Assembly (NCBI GenBank): GCA_948146395.1
Contig: OX411544.1
Span: 34,988,457-35,052,456 of the forward strand
Reading direction: 5' to 3'
Source: Fragum whitleyi
Taxonomy: Eukaryota; Mollusca; Bivalvia; Cardiida; Cardiidae
DNA: 64,000 nt
How positions within the stretch are numbered: the stretch's first letter is position 1; each line of letters starts with the position of its first letter. The notes beneath the pieces were generated by a model. It ran no database searches and had not been told where the DNA came from. It worked only from the letters and a program-made list of their open reading frames with translations. The position numbers and the translations under genes are program-made. Positions 1 to 12,897 of the stretch are shown in pieces.

Positions 1-1020
1 ACCACACATAAAATAGCCTTTTATAAAAGATGAAATATGACGTCACTGCAGTATGTTTGAGAATGATCTGATTACATTATGAAGCCTAATCTGTAAAATA
101 ATGGTAGCATTATTCAAACTGATGAAAAAGGAATAAGATTAATCAATGGAAGTATTATGTATTTTATCATCTCTTCTAACTGGAAATTACCTCATCCGAC
201 AGGGTCATTGTTTCATTATATCAGAAAGAAAATATTCGTCTTTTTTGTCAACTTATAAGATTCGCAATACTGAAGCTAGAAATTAGAATTACGGTTCTTA
301 TACAATAATTTAGAAATAGTTTCCATATGATAGTTTGAAAATAAACGGTTGCTTTTTTGTTCCAGCCTTGGTATCATTGAGTCACTTGTCACGTGAATCA
401 ACGTCTTTGATATTGTATGTAAATGGCCTCTAGCTGAGGATAAAACAAGGTATTATGAAGACAATTTTCTTATCTGCATGTGGTCACGATGCTTAGCCTA
501 CAATTTCTCCTCTTATAGAATACCACTTGGAAAAGGAAAAAGTGTACAAATCTTCATTTTTCATCTGAAAATCGCCTGAGCATAGACTGTTCATGGTTTG
601 CTTTTGATATCTAGCTGTGCCCATCGTGCATCGTGAGTCAAAATCTTGCCTGTCCTCTAGAGATCACTTTTTTTATAAAACTGTCTTTAAACTTGGCAAT
701 ATTCTTTGTATTTATGAGATCTAGAAATCTGGTCAATGGATTAAAAAAATAATTCAAACAGGGATTCATATCTAAGAAAAACCTTTTTTTGTGAATTCTA
801 GAGGTCACTCTTTTGCCCTTTATTTTGAAACTTCGAAATCCGTTGAATAAAACGCATTTAATGTCTACATAAAGTTTAGGATTAGTTGTTTGGTATTTGG
901 AAACATATTAAACCATGCTTTAGGTGAACGCTCTTGTTCCTTTATCAAATGTTTACGAAGTCGTTTCTTATAATCAAATATGATATTGTAACTTTAGAAA
1001 TTAGTATACTTTATAGATGG
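1..1020. other. Gene-free stretch with one diverged 340-bp repeat unit
   Basis: No supportable coding region. About 60-400 matches the repeat units at 5560-6480 (shared words such as 'gatgaaaaaggaat', 'tattttatcatctcttct', 'ggaaattac'). About 640-850 resembles the '...ctctagaggtcac...ctaagaaaaacc...' repeat that is tandem at 15.2-15.9 kb. The rest is AT-rich and featureless by eye. Confidence 0.5.
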
Positions 1021-1270
1021 TGTGTGGGTTACGATTGGCACTCAAAACCGGTTTTAAGGTTAATAAATCTAATTGTTGCAACTTAAGCAGACAATCTGAT
1101 TCTCAATGGATATCTGTCTTGGATCTAAATATATATTCTGTTGCCAGTATAATCTTCACAGCAGACAGGTAATTTATAAAATAACCATTCATTGTATGAA
1201 TGATAAATCGAAAACAAAATCTGTCTATTGAGATTCAACAAAATTGGCTTAGATTTTATTCCGAAATAAC
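1020..1270. repeat. Duplicated block, partner at 7380-7620
   Basis: The words 'aagcagacaatc', 'atatattctgttgccag' and 'cagacaggtaatttata' recur in the same order near 7420-7530. Together with the 340-bp units at 60-400 and 5560-6480 this makes a colinear, diverged duplication of the first part of the window. No gene is recognised. Confidence 0.7.
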
Positions 1271-1362
1271 AAAAAAATAAGGAAATTTGATAGAGTGCTC
1301 TTTTAAGGTAAAGTACCGTTGTGCGTGTTTTAAACTGAAACATAATCTCACTTTAGTACATA

Positions 1363-1500
1363 CAGTTAAGAACATCGTGAAATTGACAAGATGAATGATT
1401 TTTGAATGATATTGGAATGAAATTGAACGAATGTGTGAAGCGAGTTTTGAGTGAAATTTAAGGGAAGTAATTCAATATCGCTAATTTAGTTCAGGATGAA
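1363..1500 (+). mobile_element. Half copy of the CAGT-ended MITE family
   Basis: Starts TA-CAGTTAAGAACATCGTG, matching the left terminus of the complete copies at 33481 and 38703. It continues through the 'gcgagttttgagtga' and 'aatatcgctaatt' words and then stops, with no right inverted repeat. It is a truncated copy, oriented as the 33.5-kb copy. Confidence 0.75.
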
Positions 1501-1628
1501 ATATACGTAATTTTCTGTTTGTGTGTATTGATAGAGCAGATATAATTGCAAAACAAAATGTTTGGGTTTTTTTTTTTTTAAATTTGACAATCAACAGTAA
1601 AATGCGGAATAGTCTTCTTTTCAATTGA

Positions 1629-1830
1629 CCACGGCGGCATTCATTCTTTCTTTATATCTCATCAATTGGTTGAAAATCGAAGACCTATGTGGAATATCAG
1701 CTGGAGGCTAGGAAAGGATGTGATGGTAGTACTGGTGTAAGAAATACCGGGAATCCATTGTTAGGTGCTCCAGTCGCCGCGAGATGACTGAAATAACATT
1801 AAAAGTGGCGTAAAACCCCATTCAAACAAA
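1629..1830 (+). mobile_element. 5'-truncated SINE, copy 1
   Basis: Matches the SINEs at 29505 and 63037 through the body: 'cattctttc', 'gacctatgtg', 'cagctggaggctaggaaagg', 'gtgctccag', and the tail 'gtggcgtaaaaccccattc'. The tRNA-like head is missing apart from its last bases (acggcggc). It is the most diverged of the three copies. No clear target-site duplication was seen. Confidence 0.8.
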
Positions 1831-1839
1831 TTAATTGGT

Positions 1840-3490
1840 CCACGACCATATAAGGATTAGAAACGTTCTCTTAGCTTTTAGAAACTGGCTGATGTACGAA
1901 TTTACTTTATTAGTTTATAAGTTGTGGACCCGATAACAGTGCTCTCATCATTCAGCACTTTACTTCTCTACTCAATTAGCACCCATTTTTGATAGTGGTC
2001 GGAAACTTCATTCAATTTGGACCGTTCTAAAACTAAGGAAAAAGGAGGGGTTACACATCTTATAATTTCTCGTACATTTCTCTGAACTACGTCTGTGGAA
2101 ATGATTCTTCTAACAATTAAATGCCAATTGAAATAACTCCAATCTTTTATAAACGAAAAAAAGGTAAAAAAACCCCCAAAACTCTCTTTCGTTGGGAAAA
2201 ACTAACATGATTAAGAAAAATAAGGTTAAAATCTCAAATTACATATCATTTTTCATTCGCAAATGTTTCTTGGATATTTTTTTGTATGAGACAATAGTTT
2301 ATATTGTGCTAAACGGTAATTAAATTAAATATAAAACATTTTTATTTGTGATCAAGGCTATATATTCACAATAAATTTCTTAAGGACAGATGTGGCGATA
2401 TTTTGCGAATACTATTTAATTGGCATTGATCAAATCATATCTAGATTTCATACTCTGGGAAACCTTGTTTCTCTATCCTAAAACTCAACCCTTGAATGAT
2501 CAACTATATAATTCCTAAAATTAAAAAAAAAGCTCTTTTGGAAAATGAGTGCTTTCTTAACGTTGCATTTTGTATTAAACGGGTCCGAAATAATCGACAC
2601 AAACCTATGCCAGTAGATCAAAGCGCTGAAAGCACTAGAGGTGAACGTTTCTGGTGTCATTGTGGTGAAATTAAAACGAGACCAAGGGCACAAAAACGTT
2701 TGCGAATGTTTTAGAATCGTTTGCACATGAGTACACATGCAAAGCGGGATCCCATTTCTATAAAGTTTGGCGGACGTTTTCATTCTGAGGGTTTGACAGG
2801 TTCTTAAAATTGTATATCTCCGGAGGCGTAGTGCTACTTGTTTGGTACTTGATGATAATGTTGCTAAAATAATTGTAAGGAATCCCTAACATCAATGTTC
2901 TGTTATAACTATGAAAACAATTATTTTATCGCGATTTTTATTTATTTCAGTAAAAACGAAATTTATTTGGTCAACGACCCAAGCTGTTATATTCTAAATA
3001 AGCAGCATTATTCTTAATTTTCTGTATGTTTTCGAAATATTGAGGATATTAAACGAGTGGTTTTTGAATACCAATTTTATAAACATATACAAACGAGACT
3101 TTGTCGAGGTTTTATTTGTTTAAGAAGCCCCGTGTTATAAATTTATTATTTTGTTCTATCGAATTTGATATTTGTTTCATAATATTACCCAAATTTCTGA
3201 AAATTCATCGATTGCAATTTAACGCATACCATATAACGCCGTTGGTAAGATAGCGTCTTCACATCCACATTGAAGACAATATCAAGGTAACTATAAGGAA
3301 TCGCTATCCGCTTTTAGCTGATTTGCATAGCTTTAACACTAGTGTAAGATTAACAATGTTTACAGGTTATGTAATCCCTGTGACTTACGCCATATTATAA
3401 GAAACCATACGTTCTTTGGCGGATACCCTACTTATATCAGTATCCGTTGCAATGAAAAGAAAGCATTACTTGTAGATGAATGTTAAAGTA
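1840..3490. other. Gene-free AT-rich stretch
   Basis: Nothing supportable. Short open frames near 2478-2783 exist on both strands in the same place and match no family I recognise. They look like chance openings. Confidence 0.5.
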
Positions 3491-3501
3491 GCATTGATAA
3501 C

Positions 3502-3719
3502 TGAGCATGTGCGTGACATTTCCAACAATAGAGCCAACATTGAGTAGCATAGACAGCCACATAGTGTAAATGTAAAATTATCAGATTTAGATTCTTTGCG
3601 ACCTTATCTATCTATGAAATGCACAGTGAAGACTCTGGTCAGACTTTGCGGATGCACATGCTGGTCAAGGTCTTTGCTTTGCACATATAAAAGATCGTTG
3701 GAAATGTCTCGCATTGGCT
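3502..3719 (+). mobile_element. MITE of the TGAGCCTGTG family, copy 1
   Basis: Left end 'gagcatgtgcgtgacatttcc' and right end 'gttggaaatgtctcgcattgg' are imperfect inverted repeats. Internal words 'gaagactctggtcagactttg' and 'gtagcatagacagccacat' recur in the neighbouring copy at 3981. Non-autonomous, no coding capacity. Confidence 0.75.
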
Positions 3720-3980
3720 AAACTCGCTAATAAAGCCTGATGCTGCGTAGATTCGCTACTAGAGTAACGACTCTTCTATGGTTGAAACTATGAGTATAAA
3801 TGAAATCTCAGTACAACTAAATGCTGATTCCAATTGTAAATATTGTTCAACTTCCAAGACCTCTGTGATACATGAAGGTAAATATCTAGAAAATCAGTAA
3901 ACTGTTAAAAGTTCCCAACCTAATCAGCCTGTGCACACATCATAGTCTGTGTATCGTCAACCCCTTACGCATTTCTAATA

Positions 3981-4213
3981 TGAGCCTGTGCGTAGGATTT
4001 CCAACAATTTTGATTTTCGTGAGGTGCAAATATTGAGTAGCGTAGATAGCCACATACTGTAAATATAAAGTTATCCGTTGGTCTACAGAAACTTTGAGAT
4101 CCTTTTCTATCTACTAAACGCATAGTGAAGACTCTGGTCAGACTGTGCGGATGCACAGGCTGGTCAGAGTCTGTTCTTTGCGCATATTTGAAATTGTTGG
4201 CAATCTCACGCAC
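3981..4213 (+). mobile_element. MITE of the TGAGCCTGTG family, copy 2
   Basis: Begins TGAGCCTGTGCG and ends with the inverted-repeat words 'gaaattgttgg' and 'ctcacgcaca'. Between them 'gaagactctggtcagact' and 'gatgcacaggctggtcagag' form an internal imperfect palindrome. It lies about 260 bp from copy 1 in the same orientation. Confidence 0.8.
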
Positions 4214-4321
4214 ATAATCACAAGGTAACTTTTCGCCATAAACAGTGAAAGGATATCATGACTGGCTTATAAGCAGGATATCAAGATGATCGGCTGAATA
4301 TGCAAAGAAAATGCAACCATT

Positions 4322-5560
4322 ATTCTCGACTTACATAACATAACATATCATAACATAACATATTCTTTATTTAACCATCATTCGAAATCATACAGTGTGG
4401 TAATTCAGAAACAGAAAGACATAGAATTAATTTGATATTGTTTTACAAATTCACGTCCCATACATTAGTGATTGAACTCTGTGTTAACTTGCATCAGGTA
4501 GCAGGTTGTGTGCAACTTGATGTAAGTAAACACAATGGACAACAGCCAAATATTGAACCAGGTCATAATTCTAAACATGATTCATAAAAGCATAATTTTT
4601 TCCCATTACAGTTATTTCAAATAAGTAAGTTCATGTGCTGTGTTATACACTGTTTGTTTAAATATATTTTAGAAAAGGTATAAGCCATTAATTCTAACGA
4701 TCGAAGAAAATTCCCATTTGCTCCAGCTAATATTCTCTAATATCAATCACTGTATAGGATTCTAATTCCATTTCCTTAAACAAAAAGGCTTCTTTTCCAG
4801 TAAACGGACACAATAATGAATGACCCTGTAAAATAATGTCCATTTGCATATCAAACATTTCCGAGTTTGACTTGAGTAAACGTCGAATAACAGTTTTTGA
4901 AGACATTCTTGCTAAATGTATACGAAATCATTTTCCCCCCTTTTTTAATATTTTTAATAATTTGTTTACAGTGTAAAATCTGTTCATGAATTTTGCTTAT
5001 AAAATGAAACGTGCCGTCTAAAATAAAGCTTCGAAAAAAAACCTTATACTTACAAAGAACTTGTTACATTTTTCTATCCGATCTTATAATTTAGTCGCCT
5101 TCTTAATAAACATTCATCATTTTTTCGTGGGTCTACGTGATGGCTAGTGGCTATTTCCCATGTTAACTTTTTTCTTACAACATAAATGCACTTTTTTACA
5201 ATAAAACTGTGATGCTTTTATTTGATATAAATATTTTTTTTTCAAATTGTCCGCTGTTCGACAAAATTAATTCACAGAGATGAAAGAAGTGTTAAGAAAC
5301 AAGAGTATAGCAATATTGAATCAATAGTTTTCACAGGAAAGATTCTGAACGATTCTTGTCCAAACCAAATAAATGTTTACCCTTTGGTGTTTGTATTTCC
5401 CCGACCTTGTTGTTTCTTACTTACTTCTTTTACCTTTTTGTTTGGATAAGATATAAGGAAATTGCCACAAGTATTTGTCCATAATCCAATTTTTTGTCAT
5501 GTAGGTTATTTTGTAAGACTACAATAACCTATATCATAAAAATAGGACTTTGAAACCACT
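4322..5560. other. Gene-free stretch with a short CATAA repeat
   Basis: A short (CATAA)n-like run sits at about 4336-4362. The remainder is AT-rich without a supportable gene, RNA or element. Confidence 0.5.
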
Positions 5561-6480
5561 GCCCGTGGTACGTAATGAATAATCGTCTTAGAACAAAATC
5601 ATCTTCTGTTGCCCGACATTGTGACAGACAATTTATAAAATTACGGAATCATTATGTGAGCTGATGAAGAAAGAATTACATCAATCATGAGAGTATTACG
5701 CTTTTTATTATCTTCTCTATCAGGAATCGGGAAATTACTTCAAGGGAAAATATATAGGGTTTACAGTTTATACCAGGAAATAGTTCTTCAACATTGTTTT
5801 TTACATTTTTATAATTTATATGTTCAATACATTTTTAAAGTTTTAAAGTTAAAGATTTTTTTATTATTATTTTGGGAGTATTTGTCACCTACGGTTCCTT
5901 AAACTTGGCTGAGTTATAGCAACACACTTTGTCAGAGACTTCACGAACACTCCTCATTCTCTTTGCATTGTAGCAATTTATAAAGTTATGGAAACATTAA
6001 CTGAACTGATGAAGAAAGATATCATCCTATGGAAATATTATGGTCTCCCCAATCAAGAATCGGAAATTACTTCATAGGAGGCAACTGCTCAAGGTAACGT
6101 TTAATTATGGAAATAGTTCTTGTACAGTTTTTTCACACTTGTAAGATTCACAATCATCAGTACAGTTTTAAAGTAAAGATATTGCGGAATCATTTTCTGT
6201 TTCCTACCGTTTTTCAAATTTGGTTGAAATAACCCTTTATCAGCGACCCTAAGAGGATCCTTCTCTTGCCAGACATTGAAACAATTTATGAAATTGTGGA
6301 AGCATTATGTGAACTAAAGAAGGAATTGTTTCAATCATTGAGAGATATACTTTTTATCATCTCATCATCTCGGAGTCAGGAAATTACTTCATATTGATGG
6401 AACTGCTGCAGGGTTAATGCTCTATTATAGCTTTAATGGCGTTTGGTCACATTTCAAACCAAATGTTTGCATTTCTACGT
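5560..6480. repeat. Three tandem units of a ~340-bp repeat
   Basis: Three diverged units start near 5610, 5960 and 6275. Each has the sequence words 'caatttataaa', 'catta(t)gtgaactgatgaagaaag', 'tattatctctc' and 'ggaaattacttca' in the same order. A fourth, isolated unit is at 60-400. The unit has no conserved open frame. Confidence 0.7.
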
Positions 6481-6845
6481 GTTTTTCTTTTCTTTTTTTC
6501 AATTCTATATTAAATAAATGAAATTCCTTTTAAATAATACTACACTATTCTTATCTTTTCATGAACATTTTCAGTCTTTAGAATTAAGGGTTTTACGTGA
6601 CATGTAAAATCCCTTAGTTCTGACACACACCTGTACGTTATTACCGAGGAAAAAATATCAACGAAATTTTAGAAATAAATCGTTACCCACCTCCATTTTT
6701 TCCAAATAATATAGCTTTTAAATATGTAAGATACAGTATTCAGTGAATAACGTTGCTTCAAAGATAAGTTTACAAATCGTGATATAACTTGATATCGCTT
6801 TCATTGGACTTTTGGCTACGCTGATAAAATTATGGATAGAAATAG

Positions 6846-6992
6846 AGAATAAAATGTTAGTGTCTAAAAATAACAATATTATCTGGTCGAGGTTGGGGGA
6901 ATTTATCAGTACGAGGCTTTGCCGAGTCATGACATTTTCTCGCAGCCGAGACCAGATAACATTGATATTTTAAGACACTAACGTGTTATTCT
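6846..6992. mobile_element. Foldback hairpin element, family C
   Basis: Long imperfect inverted repeat. The left arm holds 'gttagtgtctaaaaataac' and 'ttatctggtcgagg'; the right arm holds 'gccgagaccagataac' and 'ttaagacactaac'. The apex is ACGAGGCTTTGCCGAG. No coding capacity. Confidence 0.8.
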
Positions 6993-7379
6993 ATTTATCA
7001 TGCAATCATTTTCAGCGCTAAATTATAATAAATCTTTTAAAACCAAAGAAATTCTGGTGAAAGTGTATGCAAATTGTTTCTAAAGATAGACTGACTGATA
7101 TCATGTTATGTATTCTACATTTTTCAAGGAATCTGAGTGAAAGTCTGTTTTCAAATTTAATGTCACATATGCATGTTTTGTCGGAAAACGGAACTATTAC
7201 AATGGATTTGGGTTTTGTTGGATAAAAAAGTTTCAGCTTTCTAAAAACAAAACCTATCGTTTTTAAATCATTCTACACAGAAAAGAAAAAACAAGTTTGT
7301 AATACCAAATAAATCACGCAAATAGACAATATGACATAAAGTATAGATGCGGATGTTAGATAGCCATATATCATTAAAC

Positions 7380-7620
7380 ATAAGACCGGTTTGAAGTTCA
7401 ATAATGCTTATTGTTGCGAAGTAAGCAGACAATCCAATTCTCCGTAGAGTTTTGTTTGGAACAAAATATATATTCTGTTGCCAGTATAATCTTCAGAGGC
7501 AGACAGGCAATTTATAAAATTACAGTACATTGTATGAAATGATGAATAGTTAACTAATAACCCTGTTTGACTCCAAAACAACTGAAGATTACTTTGCGAA
7601 ATAAATGTATATCCCAAGAG
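7380..7620. repeat. Second copy of the 1020-1270 block
   Basis: Shares 'atatattctgttgccagt' and 'gcagacaggcaatttataaa' with 1130-1175 in the same orientation. Diverged by substitutions and small indels, so the duplication is old. Confidence 0.7.
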
Positions 7621-8089
7621 CGATATGTTTTACTTCTGGCCCCGAGGTTATAAAACTTTTCTCAGGCTCAATTCATATTTTCTCAAATTTCAATTTGAGA
7701 TTAAAGCCGTAATTCTGTTTTATTACTCATTTTAATGTATTAACAAATAAGATGCTAAAAATAACAACTTATTAATATTATCTTTTATTTTCATTCATTT
7801 ATTTTAATCTAAAATTTTAGAAAATTGAGTCTGAGAAAAGTTTTATAACATTGGGCCATGATCAGTCTGCGAAGCACTGGGTGGTCCGATTCTTTCCTTT
7901 GTGCAAACGTGTTTTGGGGAATATTTAACATACTTACTTTAACTTATATAAAATAAAAGTAAATCGATTCTCAAACTTAAATCATGCGCAATGCCAATGT
8001 TTCATTCTTATGAAATAAATTGTGTGCCCCTGCTTGGAAAGGTTTTGAGCACATGGTGTCTTTCCTGGTTATTTTCATTTTGTCTTTTT

Positions 8090-8340
8090 TTCCGTTTGTC
8101 TGTTTGTCCGCAACCAAAAGCTTTAACGGTGGATGGTAAGTGATAGGGACTTCATATTTCACATCTCTTTGCTTGTAAGCATTCTGTTGGTGCCAACATC
8201 TAGGTCATGAGTCTAGGTCAATGTATTTTTTCGAGGTCAAAATGTGTAAAATTATTACTTTTTCATTGGTCACGATGCCGATGCAGGGTATCTTAATTGG
8301 TAGTAACGGTGGCATAGATGTTTAAAAACAAGTCTTGTTT
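8090..8340. repeat. Dispersed bivalve-type repeat fragment
   Basis: Words such as 'ctaggtcatgagtctaggtca', 'tcttaattggtagtaac', 'ggtggcatagatgttt' and 'aacaagtcttg' resemble a repeat I associate with bivalve genomes. Boundaries are unclear and the family assignment is from memory. Confidence 0.35.
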
Positions 8341-8404
8341 TGTTTTAATCTACCATTTGTAGCCGGTTCGTGAATAAGAGGTGTTTGTGCTGCCTTACCA
8401 TACA

Positions 8405-8476
8405 AACTTGCTCTTGCGTTGACGTGGTAGAGCGCTCGATTTGGGAAAGAAAAGTCCCAAATTCGAATCCCCATGA
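8405..8476 (+). repeat. Degenerate tRNA-like sequence
   Basis: 'gacgtggtagagcgctc' resembles a tRNA D-arm/A box and 'aaattcgaatcccc' a T-arm/B box, at roughly tRNA spacing. The acceptor stem does not pair, so this is a tRNA-derived relic or SINE head rather than a working tRNA gene. Confidence 0.4.
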
Positions 8477-8879
8477 ATTCGGATATCTGTTGCGTGTAAG
8501 AGGATTTCGTCATCTCATTTCGAATGCCAAGGAAATTTGGACTTTTTAACTAGTATATGAAATCATAAATTATTCATCTCTTTACAGATTGATATTTAAA
8601 GGGCACAAATGAACAATGCGAAATATTGGGAGAGGACGACAACTCTTGTCGGATGAAGATAACTCCAACGGAAAGGTATGTACAGAAAACTATTATTACT
8701 ATGAACGATTTCTTACTTTATTGTTATTGTTATTAACAGAAATTCGTATTAACTTTTTCTACCTTAACTCCTTGCGATTATATCAATCAGGTTTGTAGCA
8801 GTAGGGTAATTTACCCTTCTTATGCTGTTCACAGAATATCCCCTTTGTAAACAATGTCATCGCAATCTTTGAAGACATA

Positions 8880-9117
8880 TGAGTCTGTGCTTGACATTTC
8901 CAACAATTTCTAATATGCGCAAAGTAAAGACTCTGACCAGCCTGTGCATCCACACAGTCTGACCAGAGTCCTTACTATACGCTTAGAAGGTAGATAAAGT
9001 CTAAAAGTATCTGTACACCATCATGGCTCTATATATACAGTATGTAGCTGTCAATGCTACCCAGTGATTGCACATAATGCACGTTTCAAATTGTTGAAAA
9101 TGTAATGCACAGGCTCA
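8880..9117 (+). mobile_element. MITE of the TGAGCCTGTG family, copy 3
   Basis: Left end TGAGTCTGTGCTTGACATTT and right end '...atgtaatgcacaggctca' are inverted repeats. The middle holds a strong palindrome, 'gactctgaccagcctgtg' against 'cacagtctgaccagagtc'. This 238-bp copy looks complete. Confidence 0.85.
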
Positions 9118-9349
9118 TGTGTAAGCATGCAAAGATGTCCAGTCTGATCGAGTGTGATATTAACCAACATTTCCCGCTTTCCTCTAAATCGTAATCGGAA
9201 GCAAAATTGAGCAATGCCCAAACATTGGAAATATGTTCGAAACAAAATTTCAATTCAGCAGAAAAAGAGTTAATTATTGTGGTAACAGTAATAATATAAA
9301 TTTGGTGTAAATAGTTGCTATTAAATAAGTAGTCATAAAGTAAAAATAT

Positions 9350-9440
9350 TATTACACGAGTCAATCATAATCAGATAAAAACGAGCCTTGTCTACTTAAA
9401 ATTTTGAGATGACGAATTTAATAAATTTAGTCATTTATCA
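9350..9440. mobile_element. Deleted foldback copy related to 32101-32184
   Basis: Shares 'cagataaaaacgagcc', 'gatgacgaatttaataaat' and 'catttatc' with the 32.1-kb hairpin, but the apex and part of one arm are lost. Confidence 0.55.
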
Positions 9441-9559
9441 ACAAAATGTACTGTGAAAAATCGATTAAAATGATAACATTCCTTAATTAAGATTTTCCTC
9501 GAAACAAATATAACGCCGATTCTAAAATGAAGTAATTTTACGTGAACAAAATAACTTGG

Positions 9560-11260
9560 CATAAGATACACACTTAAATACTTATAGCGTATTTCCTATC
9601 TGTTTATCTGTTCGCTGGCAGTTCCTTGATTTATCGACAAATTCATTCGATTCTCTTCAAGCCTGTAGTTAAGAATGGGCTATGTATTCAAAATTTTGTC
9701 AAGTTACATGGATTAAAAGGTTTAAGAAATTAATGATTTTCATGACCTCCTTTCATTTACTTAGCTACATTTGTTCTTGTAACAATTCTTATTTCATATA
9801 CCAAGGTATTGACAAAATGCGACTATGAAATACAGTTTGCACTCTTTTAAGTTTCCCATTTAAGTTCATGCTGTCACCTTATTGCTAATTCCCTTTACTA
9901 TCATAATATGCAGTAAATATTCAGTATGTTTTTTATAATTGTCGTTTTCGGAAAACTTTATTTCTAATAAATGTCTTCTATCCACTTTATTTTGTGATCA
10001 AAAATATGTTTATTATTTTCATTATATCTAAAGGAAGTATGTTTCCTATTTATGCCGATCAAAACTAATGACAGGCTGAAAATAGATTTACTAAAGTAAC
10101 TGTTTTATCTTTTTTTGTTGTTAAAAAGAGTCCCTGTATGTCCACGTAACTTGGGTTTGCATAAACTATTCATCTTCGATATTTCACCTCACCAAGCAAT
10201 CTGTCAACAAATAAGAAAAAGGCAGAGAGGTAGAATATGGCTAACATTGGAGTGTGTACACAAAAACTCACTATTACGATGTGAGTTCTTTTTGAAAATG
10301 GGTCATATTTATCGAATGAAATAGAAAGGGTCGTTAATAGACAGATTAAAAAGAGCTTTAAGAAAATCTACAAGAAATCTTACAAGAGGACAATAAATTT
10401 CGGAATAGCATTCGTTAAAGGGTTGCTCCTCCTGAATTTAGGAGCCAATCGGGTCTGGTACATGTAGCAACGCACAAGACTGAAGAAAGATTGGTCATGG
10501 TAATAGCCCTGCCCTGCGTTCAGGATCGTCGAAGCGCACGTGCAAAGAGGGGTATAATTGGAAAACTGTTTGCACCGTTCGGTGATCCTAAACGCATGTA
10601 CGGTGTTGTTGTCATTGTCTTTGTCGTCGTTATCGCTTTAACTTTGGACATTATGTGATATATCTTGTATTACAAAGGCATTCACCCGAAACTTAGAGAA
10701 CATTTCTTTTAAAGAACAACATGTATTACCTAGGGGCATGATTATTGATTCATCTTTGTTCAAAGATGCCCCCACTCGATTTTAATCATCTACTTTCCTA
10801 CACTCGACGGACAAGTGAAAGCATCCGCGTTTTGTGGTTTTTTTTTTACTTATGAAAAATTGCCCTGAACCTTTGCACAACTCCAGATACCTTATATATT
10901 TCACAATTTTGATAAGTCGAAAAGAGACCGTGTAGGAAGTGGGTATAATTAACATTTAAAAAGTCAAATATATGTCAAACTTCAATATAGCTTATACAGG
11001 AAGGTAAAATAAACATTCTTGATTCAGAAAATTGGATAAGTCTGAAAAAGTTTCGGCCCTCCGCAAAGTCTGAAAAGTTCGACAGTTTACTCGCTACCCA
11101 CAAGGTCTTTTCGCCCGATAATTAAAAAAACATCCCTTTCAAAATTTCAACGGGTCGGGGGCTCTTATTGTTCGTTGACCTATCATTTTATAAAATATTT
11201 TGTATTTTTTCAACTGCTTATAGACGACAATTATAATTGTAATTACTTACATACTTATGA
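9560..11260. repeat. Duplicated block D2, first copy (partner 23570-25020)
   Basis: Colinear matches to 23.57-25.02 kb include 'cgattctctt', 'gaatagaaagggtcg', 'ctacaagaaatc', 'aggacaataaat', 'agccaatcgggtctggtac', 'atgtagcaac' and 'ctgcttatagacgacaa'. The partner carries two later insertions, a hairpin MITE at 24366 and repeat F at 25020. No gene is recognised in either copy. Confidence 0.75.
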
Positions 11261-11908
11261 CCCTTTGGTGAAAAAGTTGTATGCACAGGCGCTAATGCGT
11301 ATGTTCTGTCGGTAGATTTTTATGAATGCTCAATTTCTGTGTAACTTATGGAGTTATTTTGTTCAAACTTCAAAGATATGCTCAGTATCAAGAGATATGC
11401 ATATTCTATAGTTATGGCCCTTTGTTCTTCTATCTGTTGCTTTTTCGTGAAGTTTTTTTCGTGTCCGCTCAATTTCTAAGAATCTAATGAATGGATTTAC
11501 AGATATATGCATAATCAAACAGAAATTTGAATATTTGATATTTGATATTTGATATTTAAATATGTTACGGTGCATTGACTTTTGAAGGATAAGTGCCCTT
11601 TGGTGAAAATTAGTGTCCGCTTAATTTCTCAGCAACCATTTTCGTATCGCCCATTTGAGTCATTTTTTCAAACAAAACCAACGCATAATGAAATAATGAA
11701 AATGTGAAATAAGTACTTGAACAAATTTGTACAATAAATGTTGAACAAAATTTAATATTTATACTAAATCAGTAGATGAAAACCTATTCCCAACTTAGTG
11801 ATTACCCCGAGTCAAACTCTCATTATATTTAAATCAACACTAGGGCTTGTGCTAGATTTTCAATATCAGAAGTCATCCACCCCTAGACCACAACCTTTTT
11901 GTTGGGGA

Positions 11909-11921
11909 GGGGGGGGGGGGG
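11909..11921 (+). repeat. G13 homopolymer
   Basis: Thirteen consecutive G preceded by GGGGA. It could form a quadruplex, and its length in the assembly may be unreliable. Confidence 0.9.
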
Positions 11922-11999
11922 TCAAAACTAGTTTGAAAGGGGTAAGCAACACTTCGTTCACAAAAGTCAGAAATTGTCATGCATTAAAATGAGAATTGT

Positions 12000-12890
12000 G
12001 GGTTTCTGTATACATTTTCAAATAGACATTATGATTCAGCGTTTAAAAAAAACTGAAGTAAAGTAAAATGTTTGATAGAGAAATGTCCTTTCAGAAACAT
12101 TATACATTTATAAAGCTTTTTATAAGTCTATCTAAAATTTTGTATCAATCTTTTGGAACGAAATAAAATCGAGAACGTGTTTTTGCGATAGAACATTTGT
12201 GAAATTATATATGTATTTCATAACAACAGTATCTGTGACCTAGACCTTGAGCGATCGCATGTATTTGGAAAGAAGTATATCACTGTCGAATCGCTTAAAG
12301 GTCATCAAAGTTCGTTTGACTTCAATATGGACCAACGACCCTACTCATGGGATGTTTGTCGACCAATAACTACAGAACTTGTCACAGCCGTATCATTTAA
12401 TGCAAAACCCATAAACTATGTCGATCAAGCTAAGATAATCGAATCTCTTACATCCAATGAACATTATCTAAACATGTAATGCTTTCTCACTAAATCCGCT
12501 TTGCATACAAGGTTATCGTCGTGCTTCCTCCGCAAATTATTATAATTTCTTCAAAATTTTAAACTTCTCAATGATTAAAGGATTCTAAGAAAGAATGTAT
12601 ATCGCAAAAACAAAAACAAAACAAAAAACAACACGGCAATGTAAGTATTTGCTCGTTTCGATCTCATTAATAAGTAACAATTGTGTTGTTTCCACTTTGT
12701 TTTCTTCAATATTTTCTTCGATGCATAAGTCTCCGGCACTTTTGCAACAACTGGGTCTGGTTTTTCCGATATACATGTAGTTAAATTACAAACATTAACC
12801 CCATCGGAGCTGTAAGCATCTCTCATCAGCTAAGCTTCCGATGAACGTCCCCTTTACACTGCAGCTACATATTTTGAAAAATATCTAAAT
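12000..12890. other. Gene-free stretch inside the duplicated region
   Basis: Overlapping short open frames on both strands at 12575-12826 look like chance openings in low-complexity sequence. Just upstream, 'cacaaaagtcagaaattgtc' (about 11960) recurs near 27390, which keeps this interval inside the larger duplication. Confidence 0.5.
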
Positions 12891-12897
12891 AATCCGG

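Noticed and set aside
12575..12826. Overlapping short genes on both strands
   Set aside because: AT-rich low-complexity translation on both strands with no start context or similarity.
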